Assembly (NCBI GenBank): GCA_027596075.1
Contig: JADGJC010000108.1
Span: forward strand, 53,755 to 117,754
DNA: 64,000 nucleotides
Origin: Rhizophlyctis rosea
Lineage: Eukaryota; Chytridiomycota; Chytridiomycetes; Rhizophlyctidales; Rhizophlyctidaceae
Direction of reading: 5' to 3'
In this document: in pieces, positions 1 to 11,073 of the stretch
Layout of the letters: the number at the start of each line of letters is the position of its first letter
Position numbering within the stretch: position 1 is the stretch's first letter
Notes under the pieces: model-generated
The model's input: the letters and a program-made list of their open reading frames with translations, nothing else
The model's database searches: none
Told to the model about the DNA's origin: nothing
Position numbers and translations under genes: made by a program

Positions 1-2
1 GG

Positions 3-1007
3 AGTCGCAGTCGAAGTAGAGGGAGGAGTGATACTATCCGGCGGAAGGCGGAGGAGCCGGTACATGTGAAGGGAGAAGCATCCCAAAATCTGGTGACTAA
101 GGAGACACAGAGGGAAAGTGTCGAATCAGACCTCTTGGATATCGTACAGTTGAAGGATATCAACATCCCACCACCTTTACCTTCATACGGTCTCCAGACA
201 AAGGACACAGTGAAGAGCCCAGCAGTGGATTCTGCATACGCCTCTTCAATCATATCTTCTTTTGATGGTGTCGGCAGGCCTGGAGCGGGGCCTTTGTCAC
301 CATTGTCGGATGGTGGTGAGAGTCGCAGCAGGGCTTGGATTCCCACTCCATTGAAACGGGAAGGATCCATCAAGCGAGAAGGAACTCTTCAACGTAACGG
401 ATCGCTGAAACGGGAAGACTCCGGTCGGAACCAAGCCCTACCTACCCGAAGCAAGAGCCTGAATCAACCCCATCGTGCGGGAACGTTGGATAGATCTCCA
501 GGACCCATGCCTACTATGTCACAAGCGAAGTCGTCGGTATCCCACTACGCAACCCTTCCGCGTAATGACAACAATAGGACCACTTCCACGTCAATCCTTT
601 CTCGCAACAACACGTCGACTCCGAACCTAAACCAAAAACGCTCTGTAACTTTCCACCCCACGCCATCGCCTCAACCAAAGACGCTAACTACCCGTGCCCT
701 CTTCCCAACCAAATCTGTCCTCTTTGCCATCCACCCCACAACAACCCCCATCCCTGTCCTCCAACAAAAACTACAGGAATACATCATGCCGCGGATTGGG
801 AGGGTGCTTATTTCATACACGGATAGGGATGGAGATGTGGTTGTTGTTGAAGACCAGGAGGATTGGGTTGTTTGTCTGGACGAGATGAGGATGAAGAAGG
901 AGGCGAGAGGGGAGGTTTGGGGTGTAGGTGGGGGAGTAGATGTGGATTTGGTTTGTAAAGTTGAGGATGGCGGTGTTAGGAGTGTCTGGGCAGGGAGTGT
1001 TATGTAG
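3..1007 (+). CDS. PB1-domain-like protein, 3' part of gene (5' truncated by window)
   Basis: The reading frame is open from the first bases of the window to the stop at 1005-1007, so the real start lies upstream. The visible 334 residues begin with a short Arg/Ser-rich stretch, followed by a long disordered region containing three related KREGS/KREGT/KREDS-type repeats (about residues 117-140). The last 90 residues look like a PB1 fold: a basic patch early (ALFPTKSVLFAI), then an acidic OPCA-like stretch (YTDRDGDVVVVEDQEDW). PB1 domains pair head to tail in polarity, NADPH-oxidase and MAPK scaffolds. The N-terminal domain that would name the protein is outside the window, so I give no specific identity. 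The PB1 call rests on the order of basic and acidic clusters only. Confidence 0.6.
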   Translation, partial: SRSRSRGRSDTIRRKAEEPVHVKGEASQNLVTKETQRESVESDLLDIVQLKDINIPPPLPSYGLQTKDTVKSPAVDSAYASSIISSFDGVGRPGAGPLSPLSDGGESRSRAWIPTPLKREGSIKREGTLQRNGSLKREDSGRNQALPTRSKSLNQPHRAGTLDRSPGPMPTMSQAKSSVSHYATLPRNDNNRTTSTSILSRNNTSTPNLNQKRSVTFHPTPSPQPKTLTTRALFPTKSVLFAIHPTTTPIPVLQQKLQEYIMPRIGRVLISYTDRDGDVVVVEDQEDWVVCLDEMRMKKEARGEVWGVGGGVDVDLVCKVEDGGVRSVWAGSVM

Positions 1008-1439
1008 TCGATTGCTCATGAAAACAATATCATCGGTTTTCAGGTGATGTCTTTTTCGTAGTGTACGTTATGTTTATATCATACTTGTGAGTACCTCCTT
1101 TTTCTTGTACTAGATGTAACAGTAAATGCATTTATGTCATCCTATTGCCGCTACTTATTTGTAAGAGGTGGGCTTGGCAGGGTCCTATGGGAGTTTCACG
1201 ATCCGAGGACCCCGCCCACGACTGGGCTGATGTCATCAACACTGACGCGTCTCGCGTTGGGAGTCCGGAAGCCCCACACCCGTCAAACCCATTGTTTACC
1301 ATCATTGCCGTTCATAAAAGAGGCAGGCAATTCTTCCTTCACACAGTTCGAATTTCGAAGTAAGCCGTTGACAGCATCATTTTCTCCAAAGCACAATCCA
1401 CCAAAATCTCCAATCGATCATTGCAAATCACCATCCAAC
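1008..1439. other. intergenic
   Basis: This stretch separates the PB1-type gene from the SnoaL-like gene. It contains out-of-frame open stretches only. I see no convincing RNA gene or repeat. Confidence 0.5.
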
Positions 1440-2009
1440 ATGAGCCCCAATCCCGCGCAGTCGTACACCACCCAAGAGCAGAAGAATATCGACTTGGCCA
1501 AAGAGTACATGCGAATCTCCTACTCCCCGAAAGGAGCAAGCGCGGAAAATGTCAAGCATCTCTGCGCCCCTGGCAATAAATTCATTGCACCCACCACGTT
1601 TCCCGGCGTCAATACATTGGAGGAGTATGCGGAGGGCCATGCAGGTAAAGCTGAGCAAGTTCATCCATAACATGCCCGCTTTTACCCAAAACGGTAATCA
1701 CATCACTAAGAACTCTTTGCCGGGTCTTCCACAGAAATAATGAAGTCGATTGCCGACCTTCACATAGTCTCCTTTGACGTCTGCTTTGCCCACTCCAGCC
1801 AAGTATGCTTGCGTTACACGGCTGAAGGCACTCACTGCGGAGAACCGCATAACGGGATTCAAGCCTCCGGCAAGAAGGCTCAGTGGACTGCTGCAGCCAT
1901 TTTTGAAGTGGATGAAGGGAGTGGGAAGTTAATCAAGTTCATCAAAGATTGGGATAAGTTGAGTATGTGGAAGCAATTGGGATGGAATAAAGGAGATGAG
2001 TGTGCTTGA
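1440..2009 (+). CDS. SnoaL/NTF2-like fold protein (ester-cyclase-like), two exons
   Basis: Two exons join cleanly: 1440-1644 and 1735-2009, with a 90-nt intron (GTAAAG...CACAG) in phase 1, giving 159 residues. The protein has the layout of SnoaL-like ester-cyclase or NTF2-like proteins: an N-terminal helix (NIDLAKEYMR), a central segment reading AEGHAEIMKSIADLHI, then beta strands with VCLRYTAEGTHCGE and a WDKLSMWKQLGW tail. The family forms a cone-shaped barrel that binds small hydrophobic ligands. Fungal members are mostly uncharacterised, so substrate and pathway cannot be inferred. The start codon precedes the first conserved helix and no upstream in-frame ATG is needed. No signal peptide is visible, so it is probably cytosolic. 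Confidence 0.75.
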
Positions 2010-2753
2010 AGGCCCACATTCGATATGGGCACTCTTTAAATATCTCCTTCCACCGGGGAAATCGCAAAACAATCACTCGTGTGGTTCGGGGCCCGCTGTG
2101 CAGAATGAACTAGTGGGGCCACAAAACGGGACAGTGACTTAGCCCACATGACACAAGCTGGACAGTGCAGTCCCGCATAATCAAGCTATCAGTCCCAATT
2201 TGGCTACATTATCTGTGGCTGAGAATGTAAACCCCGTGCGAGTTTTCGTTTCAACTTTCCCGTCTAGTCCTAACAACGATCAGACGATCGCGAACTCAGT
2301 TCAATCCCCAAATTCCAGCAACATCGTGAATACAAATAACTGTTTCTGATATGTCTACCTACCCAGAAGATTCTCAACCTCTCTTCGTCCTTGAAAGCTC
2401 CCTACCGAAGACGGCAAGTCAGTGCCGCGAGTTATTCTCAGAACACCAATTTCACCCCCACCCGTCGACGTCCCAACCGACCTCCCGTTATGCTTCCGCC
2501 GGATCCTCCCATCTATCCCCAAACACCACAACCATCACGCTCAAATGTTATCGAAATACCACAAATGAAGGCTGTCGACCATGGAAGACCCCGTCACCAT
2601 CGCCCTATCATTTCATTCACCATTGCTCTTCTGGTGTCTGTCACCGCGATCCCGATATGTCCTTAATTTTTCTCAAGTTTTTCGAGCCGTCCACGATGAC
2701 ACTCACCTACGTCGGGCTCCTTCACATCAAACCCCACGATTCTTTCAGACCAT
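2010..2753. other. upstream region of the BTB gene with an open stretch encoding one hydrophobic helix
   Basis: A Pro/Arg-rich open frame ends at a stop at 2664-2666 and finishes in a hydrophobic segment (IISFTIALLVSVTAIP) that looks like a membrane helix. It may be an N-terminal exon of the following BTB gene or of a small separate membrane protein. I found no splice pair that joins it in frame to the BTB exon, so I do not annotate it as coding. Confidence 0.4.
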
Positions 2754-3578
2754 ATGTCCACCATTCGCAACCTGGTCGGACGGCCCAACAAGTGGCATAC
2801 CTTCATTTTTCACCACGTTCATGCCAACATGACCTGCAAGGACTTCGTCCTCAAATACAGCAAGGACAGAGATTGGAGGACGGGTGAGATCCTAGTCGTC
2901 CAGAAAGAATCAGATGACGTGATGTACTACAAAGTCAGCAGCAACTTTCCGGCGGTAAACAGTCAGATAATCCCTGCAACGGCACAATTACCTGGAATAT
3001 TCTCGCTGGCATCCTACATCGGCACACTCTGGGGCAACGAAGACAACGCCGACATCACCATCACCTACGGGCCAGAAGGTCGCCAGCACGCTCATCGATT
3101 AATCCTAGCGCGCGCCCCATACTTCAACACCCTCTTCAACAACAATGCTTTCGCCAAAGTTGGTGCGACTACCTCCCTACCCGACGATTTGTCACCACCA
3201 GCCATGGAACTCGTTTTGCGATACCTGTACTTTGGAGATATGCATCCTTTATCCAGTCAGGATGCAACATCAATGTTGGCTGTGATACGGGTTTTGGACT
3301 TTCTCTTGATGAGGGAGGAAGTGAGTTGGCTATGCGGGGTGCTTAGCTTGCAGGAGGGGCGGGCAGAAACATTGGTAGAAGCTCTGCATATGGTGCCAAC
3401 ATGTACATCCGGCAGTAAGTTGGTGGAATGGGTAGCCTGGCGAGTGGTGAAGAATATTGAGATGTTGCGGGAGGGGCCTCTGTCGGAGCACCTTGCGGCA
3501 GAGCCATCAACCTTAGCTATTTTGAAGGAAGAAATGGAAAAACTGGATGCTGGAATCAATAGTCGCTTGTCATTGTAG
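2754..3578 (+). CDS. BTB/POZ domain protein
   Basis: A single exon of 274 residues starts at the first ATG after in-frame stops. The BTB domain spans about residues 95-200: it opens with ADITITYGPEG, then the typical AHRLILARAPYFNTLF, then LPDDLSPPAMELVLRYLYFGD. BTB domains dimerise and commonly act as Cullin-3 adaptors, and in fungi many are stand-alone proteins of unknown target. The N-terminal 90 residues are not recognised, and the C-terminal 70 residues are helical, as in many fungal BTB proteins. A membrane-helix-encoding open frame just upstream could belong to the same transcript. Domain family is clear; the client is unknown. Confidence 0.75.
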   Translation: MSTIRNLVGRPNKWHTFIFHHVHANMTCKDFVLKYSKDRDWRTGEILVVQKESDDVMYYKVSSNFPAVNSQIIPATAQLPGIFSLASYIGTLWGNEDNADITITYGPEGRQHAHRLILARAPYFNTLFNNNAFAKVGATTSLPDDLSPPAMELVLRYLYFGDMHPLSSQDATSMLAVIRVLDFLLMREEVSWLCGVLSLQEGRAETLVEALHMVPTCTSGSKLVEWVAWRVVKNIEMLREGPLSEHLAAEPSTLAILKEEMEKLDAGINSRLSL

Positions 3579-3918
3579 TTCTGGTGCCCTCGTGGCTGTT
3601 CCTAAATAGAAGTTTCTCACTGTTACATCGCCGCAAACATTTCAAATGTTCAAATTGAAGGGGAAACTCGGGCAAGCCGCTGCAAGCTTATTCCATGATG
3701 ACGCAATGACCATGTGTCGGTAAGACGGACCAAGAGAATATCTGTCCGATTGATTTTTCCCACACATTCAACTCCCCGCAACATCATCGACTTGGGACTA
3801 GCACTCAGAACAAAATGTCGTCCAGACAAAAATTACTAATTCCATATCAACAATGAAAACAGGCCTCGTTTCGATTCTTGTCCCAACAGCTATGGCTGAA
3901 AACACTCTCCTTGCACCA
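3579..3918. other. convergent intergenic region
   Basis: This lies between the BTB gene (plus strand) and the 3' end of EMC1 (minus strand). It presumably holds both 3' UTRs. No gene is recognised. Confidence 0.5.
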
Positions 3919-6900
3919 TCATTTCCACAGGTCCTTCAACTTCTTCCGGGTTGCCTATCCATGGAACAAGGATGTGAGAAAAGAAGGTAGATTGGAAAGA
4001 GTGGGTCCATGGCCACGGGAAACTTCCCGATGAAACTCACCAACTGTCCCGCGACCCATATTCCCGCCAAAAGCACGACGACCGTCCCAACAAGCCCCAA
4101 ATACAAGAAATCCTCATTCAAAACATCGAACTGCTTGCTCGGCGTCCGGCGCGTGAAGAAAATGTCCAATCCGTACGCCAAAACAAGGGACGTGGATTCC
4201 AGATTCGTGGGGTGGGAGATGATCTTCGCGATGTTTTTCGTCTGGTGTGAGTATGAGGGTCAGGCGAAGGAAAGAGGGATAGGCGAGTGAAGGAAAGTGG
4301 TGAACAAGGGAGAACGTACCGGAATGTTGTACGAAGCGACTTCCTTAGGGTTGAAGTCCAATCCGGCTTTATACGGGAACAACCCTTCTTCCTTGTCGTC
4401 GTTCGTGGGCTTGCCGGTCGGACGACGCGGGTCGAGCCATCTCTTGTTGACGCCGTAGAGGTATCCAGCGTCCAATCCGACTATTGTATACGAAAGGAGA
4501 AACGGTTTGGTTAATCATAGCGGAGGATTGCGAAGCGGGGACGAAGTTTAACCAATAAACAAACACGTAAACAAAACATGTAAACAAAAACAAGTAAACA
4601 AACGAGTAAACAAAGCCACTGCAGAATACGTACACAAAACTTCCTTCGTCGTAATCCCCGCGCCCGTGGTCGTCACACCAACCGCCGTAACACCGTGCGG
4701 GAACACATACGTCTGAGACAAAACATACGGACGCTTAGTCTGCCACGACGAGAACACCGCCCTGCAGCAGGTTCAAAGGAAAGTTCAATTACCAATTCTG
4801 CAAGGTTGCATATCCTTCTACGCAAGCTTTGAGAGCAACTCCCATTCCAAACTATGGTTCAAAGCAAAAACTTACCCCTCAATCCTCTCATCAGGTTTCC
4901 CACTCTCAAACACCTCCAAGACTGCAACCTCCCACCCCTTAGCATCCGGCGCATCCGGTTTAACAACCTTCCTCCTCTTCCTCTTCTTCTTCTTCCCTCC
5001 CTCCCCTCCCGCACCACTCCCCTCCCCAACCTCCTCCTCCTCCACAACAGCCTCCACCGCCGCAGGCCCATGATTCCAATACCCATACACCACCCAATTC
5101 TCGCTCTGCACCAAATACACATCCCCGCCGGCACCATAGGTCACCCCTCGATGATGCACGACCCCGCTGACGGTGTCGAGGAGGTAGAGGTACAGCGTGT
5201 GCGAGGTGCCATTCACCTTCGTCGTAGCGAGGGCAAGGAGGTTCGGGTTGAGATACTTGTAAAGGACAGAACGGTTGCCGAGAACACGGCCGAGGGAGGC
5301 GACTTTTTCTGTAAAGCCGGAGAGGTCGACATATTGTCAGAACTTTCTAAACACTTTGGACAGAGAGAACGACGACCGAAAGCCGAGAGCACGCGAGGCC
5401 GAGCAAGCAGCGAAAGAACTTACCATCTTCCTGCCTAACCGGCAAAGCAGCGACCTTCTCCCCCTCCGGAAGCCGGAAACTCCACGTCGGTTTGCTGGAA
5501 TAAAGTCCCTGCACGCGTCCTCGACACATTGAATTTCTGGCATATCACAAAGCCTAACCTGGGGCGCAAGACGACCACATACCGGTTGAACCTCCTCCCC
5601 AACCGCAAAACCATCCAACCTTGTTGCACCCAATCCCTCCGTCGCATAGAAGTAAAACCCGTCCCTGACCTCCCCGAAAGCCTTCCTCGCGGCCGGCGTG
5701 TTCGGCAACAACGTAATCTGAGTTTAGACCAGTCAATATGGAACAATATCCAAGACATTCCACCATGCAAACACCTTACCTTATTCTCATTATCGATCAA
5801 CGCAAGCGGAAAACTCTTCTCCTCCTCCTCCTCGACGGGCAGCTTCACGATCTGAGAGAAATACTGCACCGTATTAACGGCAGGCGACTCGGCAAGGGCC
5901 TGATCCGCTCCAGTGAGGGCATTCAAACGAATAATCATCTAAACCGCGCCATTATTAGATCCATGTCCTGCAAATCACGCTTCCAAATCCATTCAACGAA
6001 AACAGTGATGGTAACGTACCGTCTTATGTCCCTGCCCTTTGATAACACCAATAACCCCAACAACCGGTGGGAACTTCATCACGCTAGTCCTCAACACCTC
6101 AACTTGGCGGAACTCCACGCCGGCAAAGTACCTCGCCCAAACAACATTCCCGTACACGCTGTCCAGCGCGACGACCTTGCCCGTCGCGGTCGCGAAGATG
6201 ACCAATTTGCGGAAGCCGTGTGCGTCTTTGTGCATGATAATTTCCGAGGTGTTGCGTGCGCCAGATTTGTTGGGCAGAAGGCGGCTGGCGAGGGTGGCCG
6301 CGTTGGTCGTTGCGCTCCCTAATGCGGACTGAAATTGCATGCCACGCGAATGAGTGAGAAAGGAATATTTGATATGAGAAAACAGTTCAGAGAACTCTAC
6401 CTGCATATGGAGAATATGCGTACTCCACCGCCTCAAATACCTCGCCATCGAGTTCTTGTTAGCCGACTCTTCCGGTTTCTCGTCTGCCGGGAATTGATTA
6501 CTATCTTAACTCACACATGACCACATAGACAGCTCTATTCTGCCGTCTGAAACTCACCCAATTCATCATGAACCTGTGACAACATAGACTTCTCCGGCAG
6601 GTCGACAAACTGCGCCGCGCGGGAATGCGCCAATGATTCCTCGCTTGTCCACAAGACCTTGTCTTCGCTCCACACGCGGGTGGACCCGTCCGATGTGACA
6701 ATGAACAGGCGGGCGTGCTGGCTTTTGGTGAAGTGCAGATAGGCCTACACGGCAAGCGTTACAAAATCGGAGTTAATTTGATTTTTTCCCTAAGTAGGGC
6801 ATGACTGCATAAGACCAGTCGCCAACTGCTCCTCGTCATATCGCATACCTTTACAATATGTCCGGATGTGGCAAAGTCGTGCTCCACGGTGTGCTTTGAC

Positions 6901-8599
6901 AGCACTCTCCTTTGTTCTACGTCGAAGATCTCAACGGTCCATTGTTTCTAGTGGCCAAAAGACCCTTCAGCATGGACGGACGGATAAGGGAACAGAACGG
7001 TGAGAGCCCTCACCTCGAACGCACTTCCCTTGATTCTCGCGACCACCACCCGCCCATCCAACTTCTCCGCCGCGTACACAACCCATCCTGTAGGCTGAAA
7101 TGCAGATGCATAAGGGTCAACTTCTGCGCAGATTCATATCACAATCTTCGGACAACGAACCGGCCTACTCCCAGCAAGAACCACTTTCAACTTCTTATCC
7201 ACAACCCCGCCGTCCCACAAATAATGCTCCTCAGCCCCGTGCAGCAACATGGTGTTCACACCAGCAGATTCAACAGGAAGCTGACGCGCGATGACGTACC
7301 CGTCATCTTCCTGATCCTCTGGCTTTAAAAACTGCATACGTTATGATTGATTATGAAATGAGTTATGACGCTGCCGCGATTCCAAGTGCAGGTGCCGCCT
7401 CGAGCAACCCTTACCTGCTTTGCATTCACCACTTCGCTCTTCTCAGCACCCAATTGGTGGACATATGTATCAGATCTCACCGTCCAGACGACATGGTCGG
7501 CGCCAACAGCGAAGATGTTCGCGTCAACCACTTCGGAGTGAAGTGGCTCGTATGTCGATTGGGTGTCGCCGCTTATGGGGTCAAGGGTAAGGATCGTGAC
7601 GGTGGAAAGACGCTCAAGGTCTTTTGTTCCGATCGCGTAGAGTTTGTCGTTTACGAGTTGGATCTGAGTGTATACAGATTTGCTAGGATTTTGTTGTTAG
7701 TATGTACATCGTAGCTTCCTAAGCAGCTTGCGTTGCACTTACCCAGGTTGAGTTTTCGTCCAGATCAAAGACCCATCCTCAGCACTCAGTTTGACGATCG
7801 TCTTCCCATTGACAAGCGCCACGATGCTGTCCGGTTGGAAGACAGCAGAGAAACCTGATGCAGCGGCGGAGAGAGGAGTATCGAGAGGTATGTAGCGCTC
7901 CCAGGAGACAAAGCCAGATTGAGCTTCCCAAAGTCGTAAATTGACTCCATTTGTGCCGTCTGCTCCGCTCATAGAGAAAAGACCTGCCAACAAGCAAAAT
8001 TTAGCTATATTGACCTGGATCCTGGTAAGATCTGTTTCCGTCAAGGATAGCTTCAACATCTTAATATATCACCACACAGCTAACCAAACTTCCATACAGC
8101 CGATCCTTGGACCACAAGTTCATGGCACCTTCTTCCGCTACCAGTTATCTTTGCCAACACAAACCTGCATGACCGTTCTTGAGAGCCAATATCTTCTCAT
8201 TTGGTTCCAAAACTTGTCTCCAAGCTGGATGGGTGCGTCAAATTAGCTTTGCATTTAGGTTCCAGAAGGTGCACGAGCCACTTACTAGGCTTGCCGGTTG
8301 CGGGATTCAAAGAAGCAACTACATTCTTGTCCGTCGCAACAAAAAGCCGTGAGTTGCCTTTCGCTGTTACGCCAAAATATGCTTGTTGGGGAGTTCCAAC
8401 CAACTGCTTACTCCTATTTGTTGTCAGCAGTTAGTGCGCCGTGGAAAGCACTTGGACGAAATGCGACAAGAGCGAGTTGTCAAAAACAGGCATACCAGTC
8501 GAATAAGCCAGCCTGATCAGCGTGTAAGGCGAGTGCCGAATGCAACATGGCTATTAGAAGGCCGAAAATAAGGGCAGCGCGGCCCACTGCTGTGGCCAT
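3919..8599 (-). CDS. EMC1: ER membrane protein complex subunit 1, about 18 exons
   Basis: EMC1 is the large scaffold of the ER membrane protein complex, which inserts tail-anchored and multipass membrane proteins. The start at 8599 opens a signal peptide (residues 1-25, hydrophobic GLLIAMLHSALA) directly followed by the family hallmark DQAGLFDW. Later exons give the beta-propeller repeats (ATGK, GSLIW, VALDSVYGNVVW), then the diagnostic C-terminal region: VASLGRVLGNRSVLYKYLN (exon from about 5313), KRWLDPRRP and DKEEGLFPY near 4400, and a membrane helix after PSKQFDVLNEDF. The true C-terminus is reached through an 86-nt intron (3955-4040, GTGAGT...ATAG) into a 36-nt last exon ending in RKKLKDLWK, as in other EMC1 proteins. 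All checked joins keep frame. Some middle exon edges (near 7150 and 5450) are approximate. The gene is divergent from the DNA glycosylase at 8966. Confidence 0.92.
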
Positions 8600-8965
8600 G
8601 GTGACAGTAGATCTTCGCGTCGGACAGTACGAGTTACGGGTAGGCCAACTGTCGTGAGCTACTTCAGCTTACAGAAGCGGAACGTTCCCACTCCAGCGGC
8701 AGGGCCTGTGTATGGTATCGACGAGGTGTTTTTCGCCAGGACCTGAAGTGCGTAAATTTGCGCTATCGATGATGCAGCGATGAGTGTTCCAACTTTAGCG
8801 GCCAGGGGAAACTTGAGAGTTGGAGATTGATGCCATGACTGTGGCTTGTCGCAGCTGGACGCCACGTGTTGGCTACCAGCCAGCATGCACCATCCAACCA
8901 GCACCCTTCTTCTGCCCCCCTCCTCCTTCTCCTTTTCCGCTCACAGGAAGTTGAAGCAACACATA
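8600..8965. promoter_or_regulatory. shared divergent promoter region, EMC1 / TDG-type glycosylase
   Basis: About 366 bp separate the two start codons, so both promoters must lie here. I see no clear TATA box. The assignment is from gene arrangement only. Confidence 0.5.
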
Positions 8966-10263
8966 ATGTCTTTGAGAAGATCAAAAAGGTTGAGAACAGG
9001 GAACCTGGACTCGCCATCGGAACAAGATGATAATGTTATTCAACAACTGCATTCTTCCCCCTCGGTAGCTCATTTTCACTCGTTGGTGTCGTCGTACCGG
9101 TACTCAGGAACACACTCGACAACTACCAGAAAAGCAGCTCCCTCCACGAAAGATATACACTCTACCACACCAGTGCTTTCAATAGCAGCTAAACAAACAA
9201 AATCATCCTTGAAACGCAGCTCGGATTTCCAAACCAGACCCAAAGCTGCTAAGAAGCAAAAGCACGGTGGCCAAAGCTTGATTTTGAAGCCTATCAAAGA
9301 CATCTTGGCACCAGACTTGGACGTCGTTTTTTGCGGATACAACCCCGGAATACAGTCCTCGACGTGAGTCATGCTCGCCCCTCGGCGACGTCCCAGTCAC
9401 TATCATCCATATACTGACCCCGTAACGTCCACAGCCGTGGCCACCACTTTGCTGGTCCGACAAACCTCTTTTGGCCCTGTCTGTCCCAATCCGGCCTAGT
9501 CTCGGAACCCCTAACATACGCAGACGACATCCGATGTCCAGCCGACTTCAACATTGGATTCACGAACCTCGTCCCGCGCGTCACGCCTGGGTCGGCCGAT
9601 CTGAGCAAAGGAGAGTTGAGGGAAGGTGTTAAACCCCTCTTGGATAAGATTTATCAGTACCGGCCAAAAGTGATGTGTTTCATTGGAATGGACGTTTTCA
9701 AGAATTTTGTAGCGCATTCTGGAGTTGTCACGTTGGATGGTCCTACGTCATCAGTGAAGACGCATGAGACGAATTTTGTTGTGGAGGTGGCAGAAGGAAA
9801 AGAACAATCACTCCTTTCCCAGGAGATTGTCAACAAGGAAGAATCTGAGGACAAGTGTTCATCTTTAGTCAGTAAGATAGAATCACCTTCGTTATTCGTT
9901 GATTATATAGCGCAAGTCGACATTGTCTGCACACCAACACCGTCCCCATCCTCAAATAAAGCCCCGCACTCCAATTCGCCACCACCCGCACCAATCCCCA
10001 CCCACTCAACCCTTCTCAGCACCAAACCCGCACACCCACTCCTAGGTCTCCACGCTCACCCACTAACACATCCGTCCGGCACAAAAACCTGGCTGTACGT
10101 CGTCCCATCCACAAGCGGACGCGTCTCGCATTACACGCGCGGAGACCGGTACGCAATGTTTCGGGGGTTGAAAGAGGTTGTGGATTGGGTGAATGGGGTG
10201 GGCAGAGATGCTGTGGTGAAAGAGGAAGGGGTTGGTATGGTCAAGTTGGGGTGGGGTTGGTAG
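8966..10263 (+). CDS. TDG/MUG-family mismatch-specific uracil/thymine DNA glycosylase, two exons
   Basis: Exons 8966-9363 and 9435-10263 join across a 71-nt intron (GTGAGT...CACAG) to give 408 residues. The enzyme removes U or T opposite G in base-excision repair. Motif 1 is CGYNPGIQSS, where the Asn is the family's catalytic residue. It is followed by RGHHFAGPTNLFWPCL, IGFTNLVPRVTPGSADLS and EGVKPLLDKIYQYRP in the family order. The DNA-intercalating loop is VPSTSGR near residue 370, closer to TDG (MPSSSAR) than to bacterial MUG. The N-terminal 120 residues are basic and disordered, with an NLS-like KAAKKQKH. A low-complexity, Pro-rich insert of about 90 residues (nt 9770-10040) interrupts the catalytic domain before the last motif. 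This is unusual, but it keeps frame and needs no extra intron. Confidence 0.9.
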
Positions 10264-11073
10264 CAGATTCAATCAAGGATGGAATTAGTGGGATTAGGAG
10301 GATGAGATGGAAGTTGTAAGGTTTGATGCGAGTTACTTTCATAGATTGAGTGTGTGTGTAAAGACGTACGTTTATGTTGGGGCATTATCCCTGATTGTTG
10401 CGTGCATCTCCATTCCGCAACTGAAGTCTATCGATTCGAAGAGGAGCGAAGCTTTCTGATGATCTTGATTCCGAGCTCATCCACGAAAGTCAGATGGACC
10501 CATTTAAGGATTAGCTAGTGTGAGTTCCTCATCCCGACTCCGTCTTCCACAACTACGCGACTAGAGTGCTTGGTGTTGAAATGTGAATGACGGAACGCGT
10601 TCAAACTCGGAGCAGGCGTGACTGTGCCGATCCCTTGCATGACTGTATGTCCGAGTGGCATCACTGTGCCTCTGCTTCAAGTTACGTTCTGGCCCCTGCA
10701 AGACCGGGTGCCCCAAATTCGACCTGAAGATCCCTCTTTCCATTATCTTCACCTTCAAACAATTAGCACTGGGCTGCCTGCCGCATCTTGTCCTAACGGT
10801 CCGCCGTGGCTAAAGTTGACTGCAACAGCCCTTTTTAGTGATATCCCGTACAACCTCTTGTGATTAGCGTCCGTAGTAGTACCTAGAATCTATTCTCATC
10901 GTCCTTTGCACCACACCGTCCTTTCCCATAGGTGCAACCAACTAGCCTTGACGCAACACTCTCCTTCTACGCATCCTGCACATATACCTGACTTCGTCTC
11001 GCCCGTCCAAATTGATTTTCCGCTTTCCTAACGTACTCTACCCTACCGCTGGACGTCTTGACTCCCATACGTA
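10264..11073. other. intergenic
   Basis: About 800 bp precede the F-box array. No conserved coding segment, RNA gene or repeat was recognised. It should contain the 3' UTR of the glycosylase gene and the promoter of the first array gene. Confidence 0.5.

Noticed and set aside
1134..1670. 178-residue frame covering the SnoaL-like first exon
   Set aside because: The part before 1440 shows no family resemblance. The frame is simply open upstream, and the ATG at 1440 fits the fold.
2351..2887. 178-residue frame with ATG at 2351 overlapping the BTB gene start
   Set aside because: Amino-acid use is atypical and it overlaps the well-supported BTB frame. It may contain a 5' exon, but not as one continuous gene.
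4859..5438. Long plus- and minus-strand open frames rich in Leu/Pro and Arg/Gly around EMC1
   Set aside because: They are shadows of the C-rich to G-rich EMC1 exon, which has clear family motifs in the proper frame.
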